39,212 nt of DNA from Sporodiniella umbellata (GCA_025677835.1 JAIXMR010000155.1:1-39212); one strand, 5' to 3'; counted from the stretch's first letter, positions 24,981-35,787 are shown. The notes: a model not told the origin generated them from the letters alone. A program made the numbers and translations.

Positions 24981-26328
24981 TTATTGAATGAAATCGCTCA
25001 AAGCCTCCTCTGGTTTTAACTCTGTATAAATCCCCTGCTCTTTCAAGTATTCATCGCTCCAAAACTTTGTCAGGTGACGCTGTCCAGAGTCATTAAGTAA
25101 GGTAACGATAACATGTCCTGGCCCTAATTTTTTTGCTACTCTCACAGCAGCCACGCAGTTAACAGCTGAGCTACTGCCCACAAATAACCCTAGCCAATAA
25201 AATGGTTCAGATCTTGCATATTTTTAATTGAGGTTCTTTGCTTTTACCATCTTCGCGTACAAGGTATCTTGACATTTTGATAGCCTCTTCATCTGTTACA
25301 CGATATGCATCGTTCAAATGATGTCTACCCTTATCAAAGTTTTTCGTCAGTCTATTGATCCCAATGCCTTCTACTACAGTATCCACTTGATGCCTTTTTC
25401 TCGTCCCTTCTTGCTCTGTAGGTGCATACATGACATTATATTTGACTTTGTTGAATAACCCGGAGCCCTGGGGATCCGCTAAATATACTTTCAATTTATG
25501 AAGACGCTCCTTTAAGTAGCAAGCGACTCCCGATAGCGTCCCTCCTGTTCCTGCACCTAAAACAAGTGCATCCAACTTTCCGCCTGTTTGACGATATATT
25601 TCAGGCCCTGTATTTTCATAATGTGCTTTAAAGTTGGCCTCGTTTTCAAATTGATCTGCAAAATATCCTTTTGCTTCACCATGTGAAAAAGCCGAGGCAC
25701 GATCGCGGGCTAAGTTGACAAACTGTCGTTTATCAATGATGCTTGCTGGTCTCACTTTTTCTACAGTAGCGCCTAGTTTTTCTAAAAGTTGGTACTTTTC
25801 TTTTGCTTGGTCGTCAGGCATTACAATCCATGCTTTATATCCTTTGGCGCGCGCCATAACTGCAATAGAAATCCCTGTAGAGCCAACTGTCCCTTCAAAC
25901 ACAGTACTACCAGTATGCGGCCTTAAGATACCTCTCTCTTCTGCTGTTTTGATCATGTTGAGCGCCACTCTATCTTTCGAACTCCCACCTGGGTTGAGAA
26001 ACTTGTTGATGATAAATATTTTTGTAAACCACTACAAAAGTGCCCTACCTCTGCCTTACCCTATTCAATTCGGTTAAGCTGAAAAACTGCATTAAAAAAC
26101 GTCTCTTACCAAAATAGTACAGCCGGTCGCTTCAGAAAGGCTTTTTATTTTCATTAATGGCGTATTGCCAATCAAACCATCAACGCCTTCGACAATTTCA
26201 TTCGATGGCCCTTCTTCTTTAACAGTTTTGTTTTTTATTTGGGAAATAAAACCCGTTGACAGTATAGTCAGGATTGATCCAGTAATGATCCCAACGATCA
26301 AAGATTTATTCAGGTTGGAGTCAGACAT
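24981..26328 (-). CDS. MCY1: Membrane-anchored cysteine synthase (Mcy1-like), four exons including a 12-nt micro-exon, 397 aa
   Basis: PLP-dependent enzyme expected to form cysteine from O-acetylserine and sulfide. Exons: 26328..26110, 26060..26049, 26001..25248, 25189..24981. A single N-terminal transmembrane segment (SLIVGIITGSILTILSTGFI) resembles the outer-mitochondrial-membrane anchor of yeast Mcy1, and length (397 versus about 393 aa) agrees. Visible motifs: GNTPLMKIKSL, ILGKAEFLNPGGSSKDR with the PLP-lysine in SSKDR, FEGTVGSTGISIA substrate loop, VLGAGTGGTLSG phosphate-binding loop, and LFVGSSSAVN. The GKAE part comes from the 12-nt exon. The CBS regulatory domain and haem-binding region of cystathionine beta-synthases are absent. 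The stop is 44 bp from the convergent CYR1 stop; 305 bp separate its ATG from the divergent pseudouridine synthase. Confidence 0.92.
26049..26060 (-). other. MCY1: 12-nt micro-exon of the cysteine synthase (codes G-K-A-E)
   Basis: Read on the minus strand, GGTAAGGCAGAG is preceded by GAATTGAATAG (acceptor) and followed by GTAGGG (donor). It is phase 0 on both sides. Including it gives ILGKAEFLNPGG, matching the family consensus; omitting it deletes four residues just before the PLP-lysine region. Confidence 0.75.
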
Positions 26329-26633
26329 GACTTTTATATTAGGAAAAAAAAAAAAAAAAAAGATTGAATGTTTGTGTTGCAAAAAGAGCGGAGCATAGCA
26401 GTTTTCTATAAAACAAGGCGTTTATCGCATTTGAAACAAATGGATACTATTAAGAGATATACAGTTTGATTGTTTTTTGGGGTAGAGCTTTTTTTTTTTC
26501 ATTTCTAGTCAAAAGGACTACGTTCAAAGGAAGAATCAGTTTAGTGTAGTGAACACAAAACAAAAAAAAAGTCCGATTATAGAGATACCTCAAACTGTTG
26601 GGCTTGTCCCAATAGCCTTCTCCATTTTTCATC
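26329..26633. promoter_or_regulatory. 305-bp divergent promoter region between MCY1 and the pseudouridine synthase
   Basis: The two genes start from opposite strands with 305 bp between ATGs. The segment has A/T runs (A18 near 26343-26360, T runs near 26490-26500 and A9 near 26562). No distinct known factor site was recognised. Confidence 0.5.
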
Positions 26634-27490
26634 ATGTCACTAATAAAGAACATACCTGTTTTGTATAGAGACGGGAACTGGCTTATTGTCAACAAACCGT
26701 TCGATATGAGAATACAAAATTATTCCAATTGTATAGAGCCAACTGGTAAGTGCTATTTGTTTGTTTGTACAAGCACTTTTTTAATAGGATTAGCTAGTTG
26801 AGAGCATCTTAAAAGAGCAATTTCCTGACATTCCAAAACTACGAAATGTGCATCAACTAGACTATGCTACCTCAGGCGTTTTTGCACTTGCACTAAACAA
26901 AAGGTCGGCATCTTTAGCTTCCAAAAATTTTAGAGAAAGAACTGTCAAAAAAACTTATTTAGCGCTTGTAAATGGCCACATGCAAAATGAAGAGTAAAAA
27001 CATAAGCATAACAAAAGAAAAAAATTCAGAAATACATTTTGCCGATAAGCTAACAGTTATTAGATATGTTGTAGATCATCCGATCGATGAAGATCCTGAA
27101 CATAATTTTAAAATGAGAATATTGCCAACAGGAAAGCCCGCCAAAACGCAGATCCAAGTATTAGAAAGAGGTTACTATAGCTATAAAGAGGAAAAGACAG
27201 GTGCTGAGAAACGAATACCTATCACGAAGGTATCCCTATGTCCCATCTCAGGCAGAAGGCATCAATTGAGGTTGCATCTTCAAAGCCTTGGACATCCAAT
27301 TGTAGGAGATTTCAACTATGAATTAAACTACACAGATACATTTAGGATGATGTTGCATGCACATAGGCTTTCATTGCGATTGGATGAAGAACTTCCTGAT
27401 TTTATCGCCGACGATCCGTTTGTAGGATTGACTGAAAAAAGAGCAGGCCAAACTACCCTCTCACCTGAGCATAGCAAAAAAAAAAATTAG
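26634..27490 (+). CDS. RluA-family RNA pseudouridine synthase (RPUSD1-like), three exons, 244 aa
   Basis: Isomerises uridine to pseudouridine in an RNA that cannot be named from sequence. Exons: 26634..26745, 26798..26993, 27064..27490. The protein begins MSLIKNIPVLYRDGNWLIVNKPFDMRI, the usual N-terminal strand of the catalytic domain. The catalytic Asp lies in RNVHQLDYATSG; the HQLDYATSG form is that of RPUSD1-type members (HRLDxxTSG in most RluA proteins). KKTYLALVNGH and ISGRRHQLRLHLQSLGHPIVGD follow. Intron 2 (70 nt) has GCTAAC 8-13 nt before its TTATTAG acceptor and joins NGHMQNEE to YVVDHPIDED. There is no S4 RNA-binding domain and no clear targeting peptide, so localisation is open. 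Confidence 0.88.
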
Positions 27491-29617
27491 TTACTTGAAG
27501 AGATTGTTGTTTTAATAAATATAGTTGTATGATGATACTGAGCAATGCTTGTTTTTGGCCATATGCACGATAGCTTTCTGAAAAGAGTGTCTCTTTACAG
27601 ATTAACAATATAGTCAATAGGATGCCGTGTTTAATAAATAAGGTTGAACAGTGACTTTTCTATACAAATAATTGTAAAAGGTATGTTGGGCTGGGTAGGC
27701 TTAGAACCTCTGTGTTCATGCTATCGATAATTTATCGTCACTAAGCATCTATATCAAATTACTACGGGCTTTTGTTTTAAACATCCAAATAGATTTGGTA
27801 TAATGCTATGTAAGCTAGGCTTTATAAAACTCGACATTCTTCAAGCAAAGACAGGTACACACAAAAACAGATCATGCTTTAGTTGTGGAACGATGGCTAA
27901 GGCTTGACACATACGCTCCATAGATTCCATGTAAACTTGTTGTACGTGCTCTTAGGTACAACTCAACATTTTTTCTTGTCAGGCAATGATGAGACGACTC
28001 GCATCAAACTGATTTGAATGATTGTATTCTCTTTTGGAAAGTCTACTAAATGTGCATTCTAAGTAGCGACAAGCCCTTAAGCCATAAAAGGACACGTCGG
28101 TTTTCTGATGACTCTATCGACCCAAGTTTAAGCAAAATCGAGCATAGCAAACTCCGTCGTCTGGTCTGGTCCAATATACCGATTGCTTTTCGTAAAGACC
28201 TCCCTTTAAGACATCAAAGGCTTTCGCTCTAAAGATATTCGATGCTTAGTGATTTTACTTGGTAGTGAGGCATAATTGCTGTGATTAACTGAGACAATTT
28301 GCGATGCAAGTCTCTCGTGTATCAAACGACTGACTATTTTGTGTTGCTGTTTTATGTGCAGTTATCTATGTTTCAAAAGACAATTTCTGCTCGAGCGACG
28401 TCATGAGTAGCCTCTGTGCACGATAGAGCCATTTACATTTCTCATGTATTTGCTCACGTGAGATAGTGCTTTTGATACACATTGGAGGGATGTTGCTGAC
28501 TTCCTTTAAAGTTTAATACCCGCGTTGCAGGTGAAAGGGAAACTGATGCGGCCCCTTCCTTATAGAAGGAGTTTGATGTCATGGGAACTGTAGATCAAAA
28601 TGATAATACCGTACACTCTTTTCCGAAATTATTGGCACAAACTTTAAATTCAGATATGCATAGTTTTATACAATATACCTATTCAATGAAGGGTATTACA
28701 GGAGGCAATAGCCTTTGTTTTTGCATTGGATTCTTACAAGTAGTTTTGGTCTGTAAAAAGTCAGACTAAGCCTATAGAGCCATTAAGGAGTTTTGCCAGG
28801 ATGTTCTGGTCTACGGTGCCTTTGGGCTGTTCCTGTCATAATGGTAGATACTATAGTTCAAGCTATCACTCGAGCAGAGGTATAAATGTCGGTCAAATAA
28901 AAATAAGAAACTTTTTTTTTCTTAGGAAAAAAATAAATAACGATGGGTGTAATGACTTGACGCTATCTTGTAGCCTTTGATAATAGAGCTTTTGATTGTC
29001 AGAGGCACCTTTATCGCAAACCCCTATAACACTTGGGGCCATGCTAGGCAGGCCAGCTTTAACATATATTTGTTCGTGTGCTAAACATTTACAGGCCAAA
29101 TCGCTATAGCTTAATATTATTCCATTGCTAGTTTTTTTAACTGATTCAATCAGTCCAACTTTGTTGGATTTGGAAGAAGCAATACCTTTGATGTTTTTAG
29201 TCATAGGCTTTAAAGATTCGAGATTACTTCTTCACCCACAGTACTCATTTTATACACGATTTGTTTTTCAATGTATATTACTGTTTATATTTTGGTAGAG
29301 TCGCAAACGCTTTACAAAAGATTCACTTAGTATTCGATGAATACTACGCCAGGCTTATTTATGATATACAGCTGGCTGTGCTTTTTGATTTGATACTTTT
29401 TTTTCTTGCTAAGAGCTAAACACCCATGCTCAGTATACACAGCACCGTACACTGCCCAACACTTTCAGATCACCTTTCGGAGAGTGATTAACGAACTCTT
29501 TAGTTCATACGATGTTTTCAGAACTAACATAAACATACCAGATGAGACAGCTAAGATTTGGTGTCGTTGATTACACAGGGCTGAAAGGGAGATGAACAAA
29601 ATTACGCAAAAAAAAAA

Positions 29618-29635
29618 TCTGCTGATATGCAGATC
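29618..29635. repeat. Short perfect inverted repeat (6-bp stem)
   Basis: ATCTGC and GCAGAT are separated by TGATAT and preceded by an A run. It could be a chance hairpin; no gene adjoins it. Confidence 0.4.
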
Positions 29636-31111
29636 TGTTTATTGAGTATGAGTACTAGAGAAAACAAAACAAAAAAAGAGCGCAAAGGGTATTAGAGGCG
29701 AGCTTCTGTCAGCAAACCAGTTTTCAATATCTTTGCTTACTGGTATCAATGTATGCTCCTAGAGTAATATACCCTTCACATTCAACCGTCTCGCTAGTTT
29801 CGACAATGTTTAAATACACATTTGAGCCCAGGTACCATTTTCTATCAACAGATTTAAAAAAAAGGCCCAGGTGTTTAAAGACAAAAGCCATAAGAAAGAG
29901 TTTTGTGACGATTTAGATGTGTTTTTGTCTTTACAACTTGAGTAGTAAGAATTCGCTATGAGATAACTAGATAACTCTTTTTGATGGATGTCATTAAAAA
30001 AAAGCATATCTTTCGCTCAACTAAAGTACTAGTCATAAGTCACTCTGTTTAGTATGAGACTGGATAACAACAGCTTTGAAGAGGACCTCCTGAGGTAGAA
30101 GTAACAAAAAGCTATAACAGTAAGTATATATCCTGCGTATATTCTCTTTTTTTTTAAGAACAGTATCTTGTTACTTTTTTTTTTTTCGTTAGTAGAAAGA
30201 CAACCTATTTTACTATTTGGCTTATAGATTATGTTTTTTTTTTTTTTTCTTCCAAAAACAAGCTTTCAGTCGTAAATGAACGTTCACTTTGGGGGAAAAC
30301 TTTTTTTTTCTTTTGTAATTTGCCGGTTGCAACGAACAAAGTCGCTACCTTCAATTGAACTCTTTGGGCCTTGTATTTCTTAACAAAACAAAATAGATGT
30401 GCTCAAATTGAGATGAACAATACAGTTGGCTATGTCTAGATAAAAAACAAAAGAACACTACACAGACCAGCAACTTCAATCCCTTTTTACAATAAAGTGA
30501 AAACCAAAAGAAAAATACGACAGAGCTGCTTTTTTTTTCTCAAAATAAACATCGACAGTTCGTAGTCTGTTGTAGGACCTCGGGTTTTTTTTGTAATGTA
30601 AACTATTGAGAAAGTGTAAAGCGAGCGTAGAAATTCACATTAAACCTCTGAAGACAAAAAAAAAAAAAAAAAAACAATTCAGGTTTAAGTAAAGCCTTTG
30701 AGTATTTTCAATTCTAAATATTGTATTAAGATCTTTAGAAATGAGAAAGCTGAGGTTTGTATAATAAAGAGAACTTGCTGGGTTTAATCAAAGCCTTTTA
30801 TTTTTTTGGAAAGAGCCATCTGCTGTACTTTGTTTTAAAAGTCGGTGTTGTATTGAAGCCAAAAACAAACAAAACCAGTTTTCGTGTAGGTAGACCTCGT
30901 TTTGTCTGCTCCCAGTGCTCCGTGAGCACCCGGTATTACAGATGAGCTCATTTTAATAAATTAACTAATTTAGGAATAACACTTTAATTTGCGGGCTTTT
31001 TCTCCAGAATTTCCTTCTATGTTGTGATAGGAAACTGATAAGCAACTTTACATCCTACGTCATATAGGTCAGCGGCATTAATTCCAAAATCAGGGAGCAT
31101 TGTTCTTGGGA

Positions 31112-31119
31112 TATAAATA
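31112..31119 (+). promoter_or_regulatory. TATA box of the small codon-biased gene
   Basis: TATAAATA lies 55-62 bp upstream of the ATG at 31174. It is followed by a pyrimidine run and a CAA/TCA-rich leader (TCAACTCATTCAACAATTC), the layout of strongly transcribed fungal genes. Confidence 0.6.
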
Positions 31120-31173
31120 CAGCCCTTTTAACTTTTTTTTTTCAACTCATTCAACAATTCAATTCAATACATT

Positions 31174-31395
31174 ATGATCGCTGCCATCCCTCGCTCTGCT
31201 TCTATTGTTCTCGTCCCTGTTACTTCTTTTGCTGGCTATGCTACTTATGTCAGATCAAACGCTAAGCCCTCTGAAGCTCACGTTCAATACATGAAGAACC
31301 ATAAAACTTATGACGAATCTAACCACAAGGCCTGGAGAAAGGTCAACAACGGTCTCGGTCTCAATGACGTTGGCCGTAGCGGTGGAGGAATCTAA
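31174..31395 (+). CDS. Small 73-aa protein of unknown function, probably highly expressed
   Basis: An intronless frame, MIAAIPRSASIVLVPVTSFAG..., ending in GLGLNDVGRSGGGI. The N-terminal half has a hydrophobic stretch (about residues 9-24) after a single Arg, compatible with one membrane span or a mitochondrial import signal. The C-terminal half is basic and polar (MKNHKTYDESNHKAWRKVNN) and ends in a Gly-rich tail. Codon choice is strongly biased: five of six Asn codons are AAC, four of five Lys codons AAG, and Gly/Val/Ala codons mostly end in T or C, as in QCR8 at the right edge and unlike the AT-rich genes nearby. Together with the TATA box this argues for a real, abundant protein. I do not recognise the family; a small subunit of a mitochondrial complex is one guess. 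Confidence 0.7.
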   Translation: MIAAIPRSASIVLVPVTSFAGYATYVRSNAKPSEAHVQYMKNHKTYDESNHKAWRKVNNGLGLNDVGRSGGGI

Positions 31396-32276
31396 ATGCC
31401 ATTCTCTTTCAAAAAAAAAGAAAAAACACATGAAAAACTTGTATAATATTCCCTCGATGGTTGGATTTTCCTTCATTTATATTTATTGCTTGCTGTTGTG
31501 AGCATTGCTTAAACACATTTATCATTTTAAATAAACATATCATCAACCTACTTTATTTTTTTTTTTTTTTTTTTTTAGAGACAAAGTTGCCTATAATCCG
31601 TGCCTTAAATTAGGTTTCGTATGACACATAAGATTACAGGTGGGTTGTTATACAAATACGCATACCTAAAAATGCTTTGAGTAATCGCGTTTCACAGAGA
31701 GTATCGTATAACCGTTTTTTTTTTTTTTTTTTTAAAAACCACTGTGGTTTTTCTGATGTTTCGGTTGAGCTTGACTATTTAGCTCTATTGATTCCATATT
31801 TGATGCTCCTCTTCTATTTTTTTTTTTTTTTTTTTTTAGCTTTTTCAGGATTTATCATCTCAGCCAAGAGCTTGCCAAAACTCTTTTCCAATGTTTGTTT
31901 TCTGGGTTATGGACTGTAGACATAAGATACGAACTAATTGTATGCTTTTGAAATCTAAATATTCTATACCTTGTACCGGTGTGTAAAGATCTAGTACATA
32001 GAAAGGCCATTGTCAACGCCTAAACGCGTTTTTTTTTTTTTTTTTTAAAAAAAAAGGGTCAAATACGCTAAGGGTATTTTTTCGTAAGTCGCTCTATGAC
32101 CGTATCATTGTTTGATGTTTTCAAAGACTTGTATTGGTGTTAAGGACTTTGAGAAATTGCATGTATTGTTTTATGAAAATCCAATACGACAACCTAAAGT
32201 CAGAAATCAAACGCATTTAAGGGGGTCAAGTGACTCTAGCCTAGATACCTTTTTTTTTTTTTTTTTTTTTGTGAAT
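31396..32276. other. Spacer with five long poly(T) tracts upstream of FIG4
   Basis: No gene is supported. T runs of 18-21 occur at 31556-31576, 31715-31733 (19 T), 31817-31837, 32029-32046 (18 T, followed by A9) and 32250-32270, the last ending 6 bp before the FIG4 ATG. Short open frames here (31677-31919, and 32112 to the FIG4 start) run through these tracts and are not credible proteins. Confidence 0.65.
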
Positions 32277-34691
32277 ATGTCATTTTTCCCCATGAGCCAG
32301 GAGGCTCAAATAGTGTCAGACCAGCCTAATTGCTTAGCCGACAATGGTTCAACTTACAAAAAAGAGGATGTATTAGAGCCTTCACACCAAGACATGTCTG
32401 ATGAGCCAGCCAAGAAACCAAGTCTAAAGTGGGCTCATCCTCGTTTTGTTTTGAGTTCATTTCAACTGTATGAGACAAAGACTGTAAGTTCTGGAATGAG
32501 GTCTTGCCTTTTGTTTTTATGTTTTTTAATTCCTTTATGTGTGTGTGTGTGTGTGTGTATATATGTTTTGGTTGGCAATGCGTAGAGATACTACATTATT
32601 GGGACTAATGAAGCTAAGCAACGATATCGAGTATTAAAGATTCACCGAACAAATCCTAATGAGCTTGTTGTGATTGAAGATGATGTGCTTTATACTGAGC
32701 AAGAAAAAACGAGACTTTTAAAGATGATTGAGGATGGCAATCTCTCTGTGGGCGGTCTTCAGCTGTCACCTATGGAAATTCATGGTATAGTGGGATTCAT
32801 CCGATTTACGCAAGGTTGGTACATGATCTTTATTACCAAGCGAAGACGGGTAGCTGTGTTGGGTGGGCACTATGTTTACCATATTGATAAAACACGGCTG
32901 GTGCCTATTGGGCCTCAAGTCAGATTGGATAAAAACTCGGATGAGGCAAGATACATCACCACTTTTCAAAATATCGACCTGGCCAAGAACTTTTACTTTT
33001 CATATACTTATGATCTGACCAACTCTCTTCAGACCAACCTGACCCAGCCACCCTTTGACCCCAAAGGAGACACTACTTCAGAGGGTTTACTGCATAACGA
33101 TATGTTTGTGTGGAATCATTATTTGTTAAGTTCTGGATTCGAAAATTTAAACAGTCGGTCTGGCTGGATTTTGCCTTTGATTTATGGGTTTGTGGATCAA
33201 GCAAGTAAAGAAAAAAAAAAAAAAAAAAAAAGGGAGGGCAAGGAACTTTTTGCTGAATGGTTTCATTAGAAATTTCTGTATTTGGAAGAAACGTATTGGT
33301 GACATTGATTGCTCGAAGATCAAGGTATTTTGCAGGTGCTCGGTTTTTGAAACGTGGTGTGAACGATAAGGTACAACCATATTAAAAAGAAAAGTGACTG
33401 ATGGTGGCAAAAATCTAGGGTTTTGTTGCCAATGATGTAGAAACCGAACAGATTGTTGCAGACATGGCCACCACATCTTTCCATTCCACCGATGGTCTTT
33501 TTGGAAACGAGCGATATACGTCTTATGTTCAACATCGAGGATCCATACCTCTGATATGGTCCCAAGATACTACTAATATGTCGCCGAAACCTCCTATTGA
33601 ATGTAAGTAGTAAACTTTGAGTGGTATTGACGATTTCTTACCTGTGATAGTAAACGTGGTGGATCCTTTTTTTTCGGCGGCTGCTTTGCATTTTGACAAC
33701 CTTTTTGAGCGCTATGGCACGCCTTGCATTGCTTTGAATTTAATCAAGGTAGATAATAACCCTAGGCGCAGGCAGACTCTAATTTTGTTAGCAAAAAGAA
33801 AAAACGAAACGAGAATCGATTCTTGGAAAGGAATATCAAGAAGCAATCGATTATCTAAACCAGTTTCTACCCAAAGAAAAAAAAATCCGATATATTGCAT
33901 GGGATATGTCTAGAGCGTCAAAAAGGTAGAATTGTAAGATGGACTCTGTGAAAAACAAGGGCTAACGTTATTTCAGTTTTGATCAAGATGTTATTGGCTA
34001 TCTAGAAAAAATAGCTGAGGAAGTAATGGAATCGACTGGATTCTTTAAAAGCGGGATACCTTCTGATGACAAAAAGTAGAAGCCATTAGAAAAAAAAAAA
34101 AAAAAGTAGATGTCTTATACCTGTTTAGAAAAAAGATTTACAGACAAAACGGAGTGCTGAGAACCAACTGTATCGACTGTCTAGACCGAACGAACGCTGC
34201 CCAATTTTTAATGGGAAAATGTGCACTTGGCTATCAGCTCTTTGTGTTGGGGATTGTGGCTTCCCCCAAAATAGACTTTGATTCGGATGCTGTCAATATA
34301 TTTACAGAGATGTTTCATGATCATGGAGATACCATTGCGCTTCAATATGGTGGATCTCACCTAGTGAACACCATGGAAACCTACCGAAAAATCAATCAAT
34401 GGACCAGCCATCCAAGGGATATGATTGAGTCGATTCGAAGGTATTATGCCAACGCATTCTCTGGTATGCATCTTGGCTTGCCAAAAACGTGTGTTAAACC
34501 CGAGTTTTCTTTAGATGCGGATAAGCAAGATGCGATTAATTTATTTCTTGGAAACTTTGTCACTGAAGATGGTCAGCCTATGCTTTGGGAACTAAGCTCT
34601 GATTATCATCTACATAACCAGCATCCTCTGAAAAAAGGAGTCCGTCGAAAGTAGGTCGGTGTAGGATGAAAGCAAAGGTTTAATTTGATTG

Positions 34692-34728
<37 letters not shown>

Positions 34729-35670
34729 TAGCTATCGCCATTGGTACACCAAAGAGTTTTTAGACAGACAGAGATCTGAGCAAGATCCTGAGCTGTTCAA
34801 GATTCCTGTAGAGTTTCGAGCGCCAGCGATTGATCCGGATGAAAGTGATCTTTATCAAGGTTATTGGGCAGAGTATTATAATCACAAGGAGTATACAAGT
34901 TTAGAAAAGCTATTTACCTACAACATGAACGGAACCCTCAAATACCGTCCACACAAACACGACAACCACCATCAAAACAACGCTCAGAGTGAATCGAGAG
35001 AGTAAGTGGTCAGTACAAGAGAAGGGAGATTGACCTCTTTCTTTAAGATTAACCAAAACCGAAGCGACCGAAATCAGTCCATTCACAGTTCGATCGACGG
35101 GCAAGAACAAATCTGCGACTGTCCACAAAGCTTCGATACAAGAAAAGGCGGTGGTGGATGAAGAAATAAAGAGTGAAAAAGAAAGACTGCCTGCATGGAC
35201 GATGGAAGGAATGACTCAACGTAGTCTGGAACCTGCGATTACCCATAGTGAATTAAAAGAATATAAAAGGTGAGTAGAGAAAGTGTGTTTTGGTGGATGA
35301 TTTATTGTATTGAGCCAGGTATACGCAACAGTTCAAGAACATTGAAAAGTTGACAGTGGGTTATGGTAACCAGGTGAACAGCACGAATCTGGAGAGTTTC
35401 CCAGAATATCAGCAATACCAAAACTATGTTCAAAAGAACGCATTGAATGAAAACCGAGTGACGTTGAGACCGTCGAATATTGATGAGCAAGTGTACAATA
35501 CCTATGTAGATATACCCAGACGTGCGGCTTCCATTCAGGTCACTCAAGAATGGAGTGGGAATGCCAGAAAAAGGTACGAGGGTTATGCCTGTTATTTAAG
35601 AAATGGCAAGTATCCTTCACAAAACCCGATGCAAAGACCTTTTGAGGAAAGACAGAACAGTAGGTCCTGA
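32277..35670 (+). CDS. FIG4: Polyphosphoinositide 5-phosphatase FIG4 (SAC domain), eleven exons, 935 aa
   Basis: Removes the 5-phosphate of PI(3,5)P2 on endolysosomal/vacuolar membranes, in other organisms in a complex with the Fab1/PIKfyve kinase and Vac14. Exons: 32277..32483, 32586..33204, 33270..33370, 33419..33602, 33651..33748, 33792..33925, 33977..34075, 34129..34650, 34732..35001, 35048..35269, 35319..35670. The SAC domain shows [52 protein letters not shown] and the catalytic loop [12 protein letters not shown] (C495-x5-R501), all intact. [23 protein letters not shown] follows, then a FIG4-type C-terminal region. Length is near the usual 880-910 aa. The acceptor before exon 8 has a downstream alternative (TTTACAG) shortening the protein slightly. 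The last exon may instead splice at 35660 (see findings). Introns are rich in homopolymers. Confidence 0.93.
32538..32558. repeat. (TG)n microsatellite in FIG4 intron 1
   Basis: About ten TG units inside the 102-nt intron 32484-32585, the longest intron of the gene, which ends GCGTAG. Confidence 0.9.
34692..34728. repeat. FIG4: T18-A19 homopolymer inverted repeat inside FIG4 intron 8
   Basis: 18 T directly followed by 19 A, ending 3 nt before the last base of the intron (TAG acceptor at 34729-34731). The RNA could fold into an 18-bp U-A hairpin beside the acceptor, and an A run sits where a pyrimidine tract is expected. Homopolymer lengths may be imprecise in the assembly. Confidence 0.9.
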
Positions 35671-35745
35671 CTGTGATTTTTCTTACAGAGAGTAGTACAA
35701 TAAAACACTGCATAATCTTTTTCCAAAACTTGCTATTTTTTCTTG

Positions 35746-35787
35746 TTTTTTTTTTTTTTTTTTTTTTTTCACACACACACACACACA
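35746..35787. repeat. T24 plus (CA)9 tract just upstream of the GH36 gene
   Basis: 24 T (35746-35769) are followed by nine CA units and GAGAG, ending about 15 bp before the GH36 ATG. It resembles a long pyrimidine tract with a CACAG acceptor, so it may be the 3' end of an intron in the leader or in the FIG4 3' end. Confidence 0.85.

Larger units (their letters stand above)
27491..31173. other. 3.7-kb stretch without a supportable gene; first half has coding-like composition
   Basis: I could not support a gene here. From about 27,900 to 29,300 the GC content is higher than in other spacers (two counted lines, 28141-28200 and 28381-28440, are each 47% GC, against 27% at 18241-18300). The segment holds three short open frames with ordinary amino-acid composition: 28050-28232 (+), 28581-28769 (+) and 28893-29204 (-). 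None has a motif I recognise and I found no splice arrangement linking them. Small local features are a TCACGTGA palindrome (28454-28461) and a CCTTC/GAAGG hairpin near 28555-28570. From about 29,600 the sequence becomes AT-rich with many homopolymers. A decayed gene or mobile-element relic is possible but unproven. Confidence 0.5.

Noticed and set aside
27698..27708. tRNA B-box-like sequence on the minus strand (GGTTCTAAGCC)
   Set aside because: The flanking bases form only about three pairs of a T-stem, and no A-box or acceptor stem is present at the right distance. I find no tRNA in the window.
28050..29204. Three short open frames (28050-28232 +, 28581-28769 +, 28893-29204 -) as genes
   Set aside because: No motif, no consistent splice links, and one ends in low-complexity residues from an A/T run. 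They are reported only as a possible relic region.
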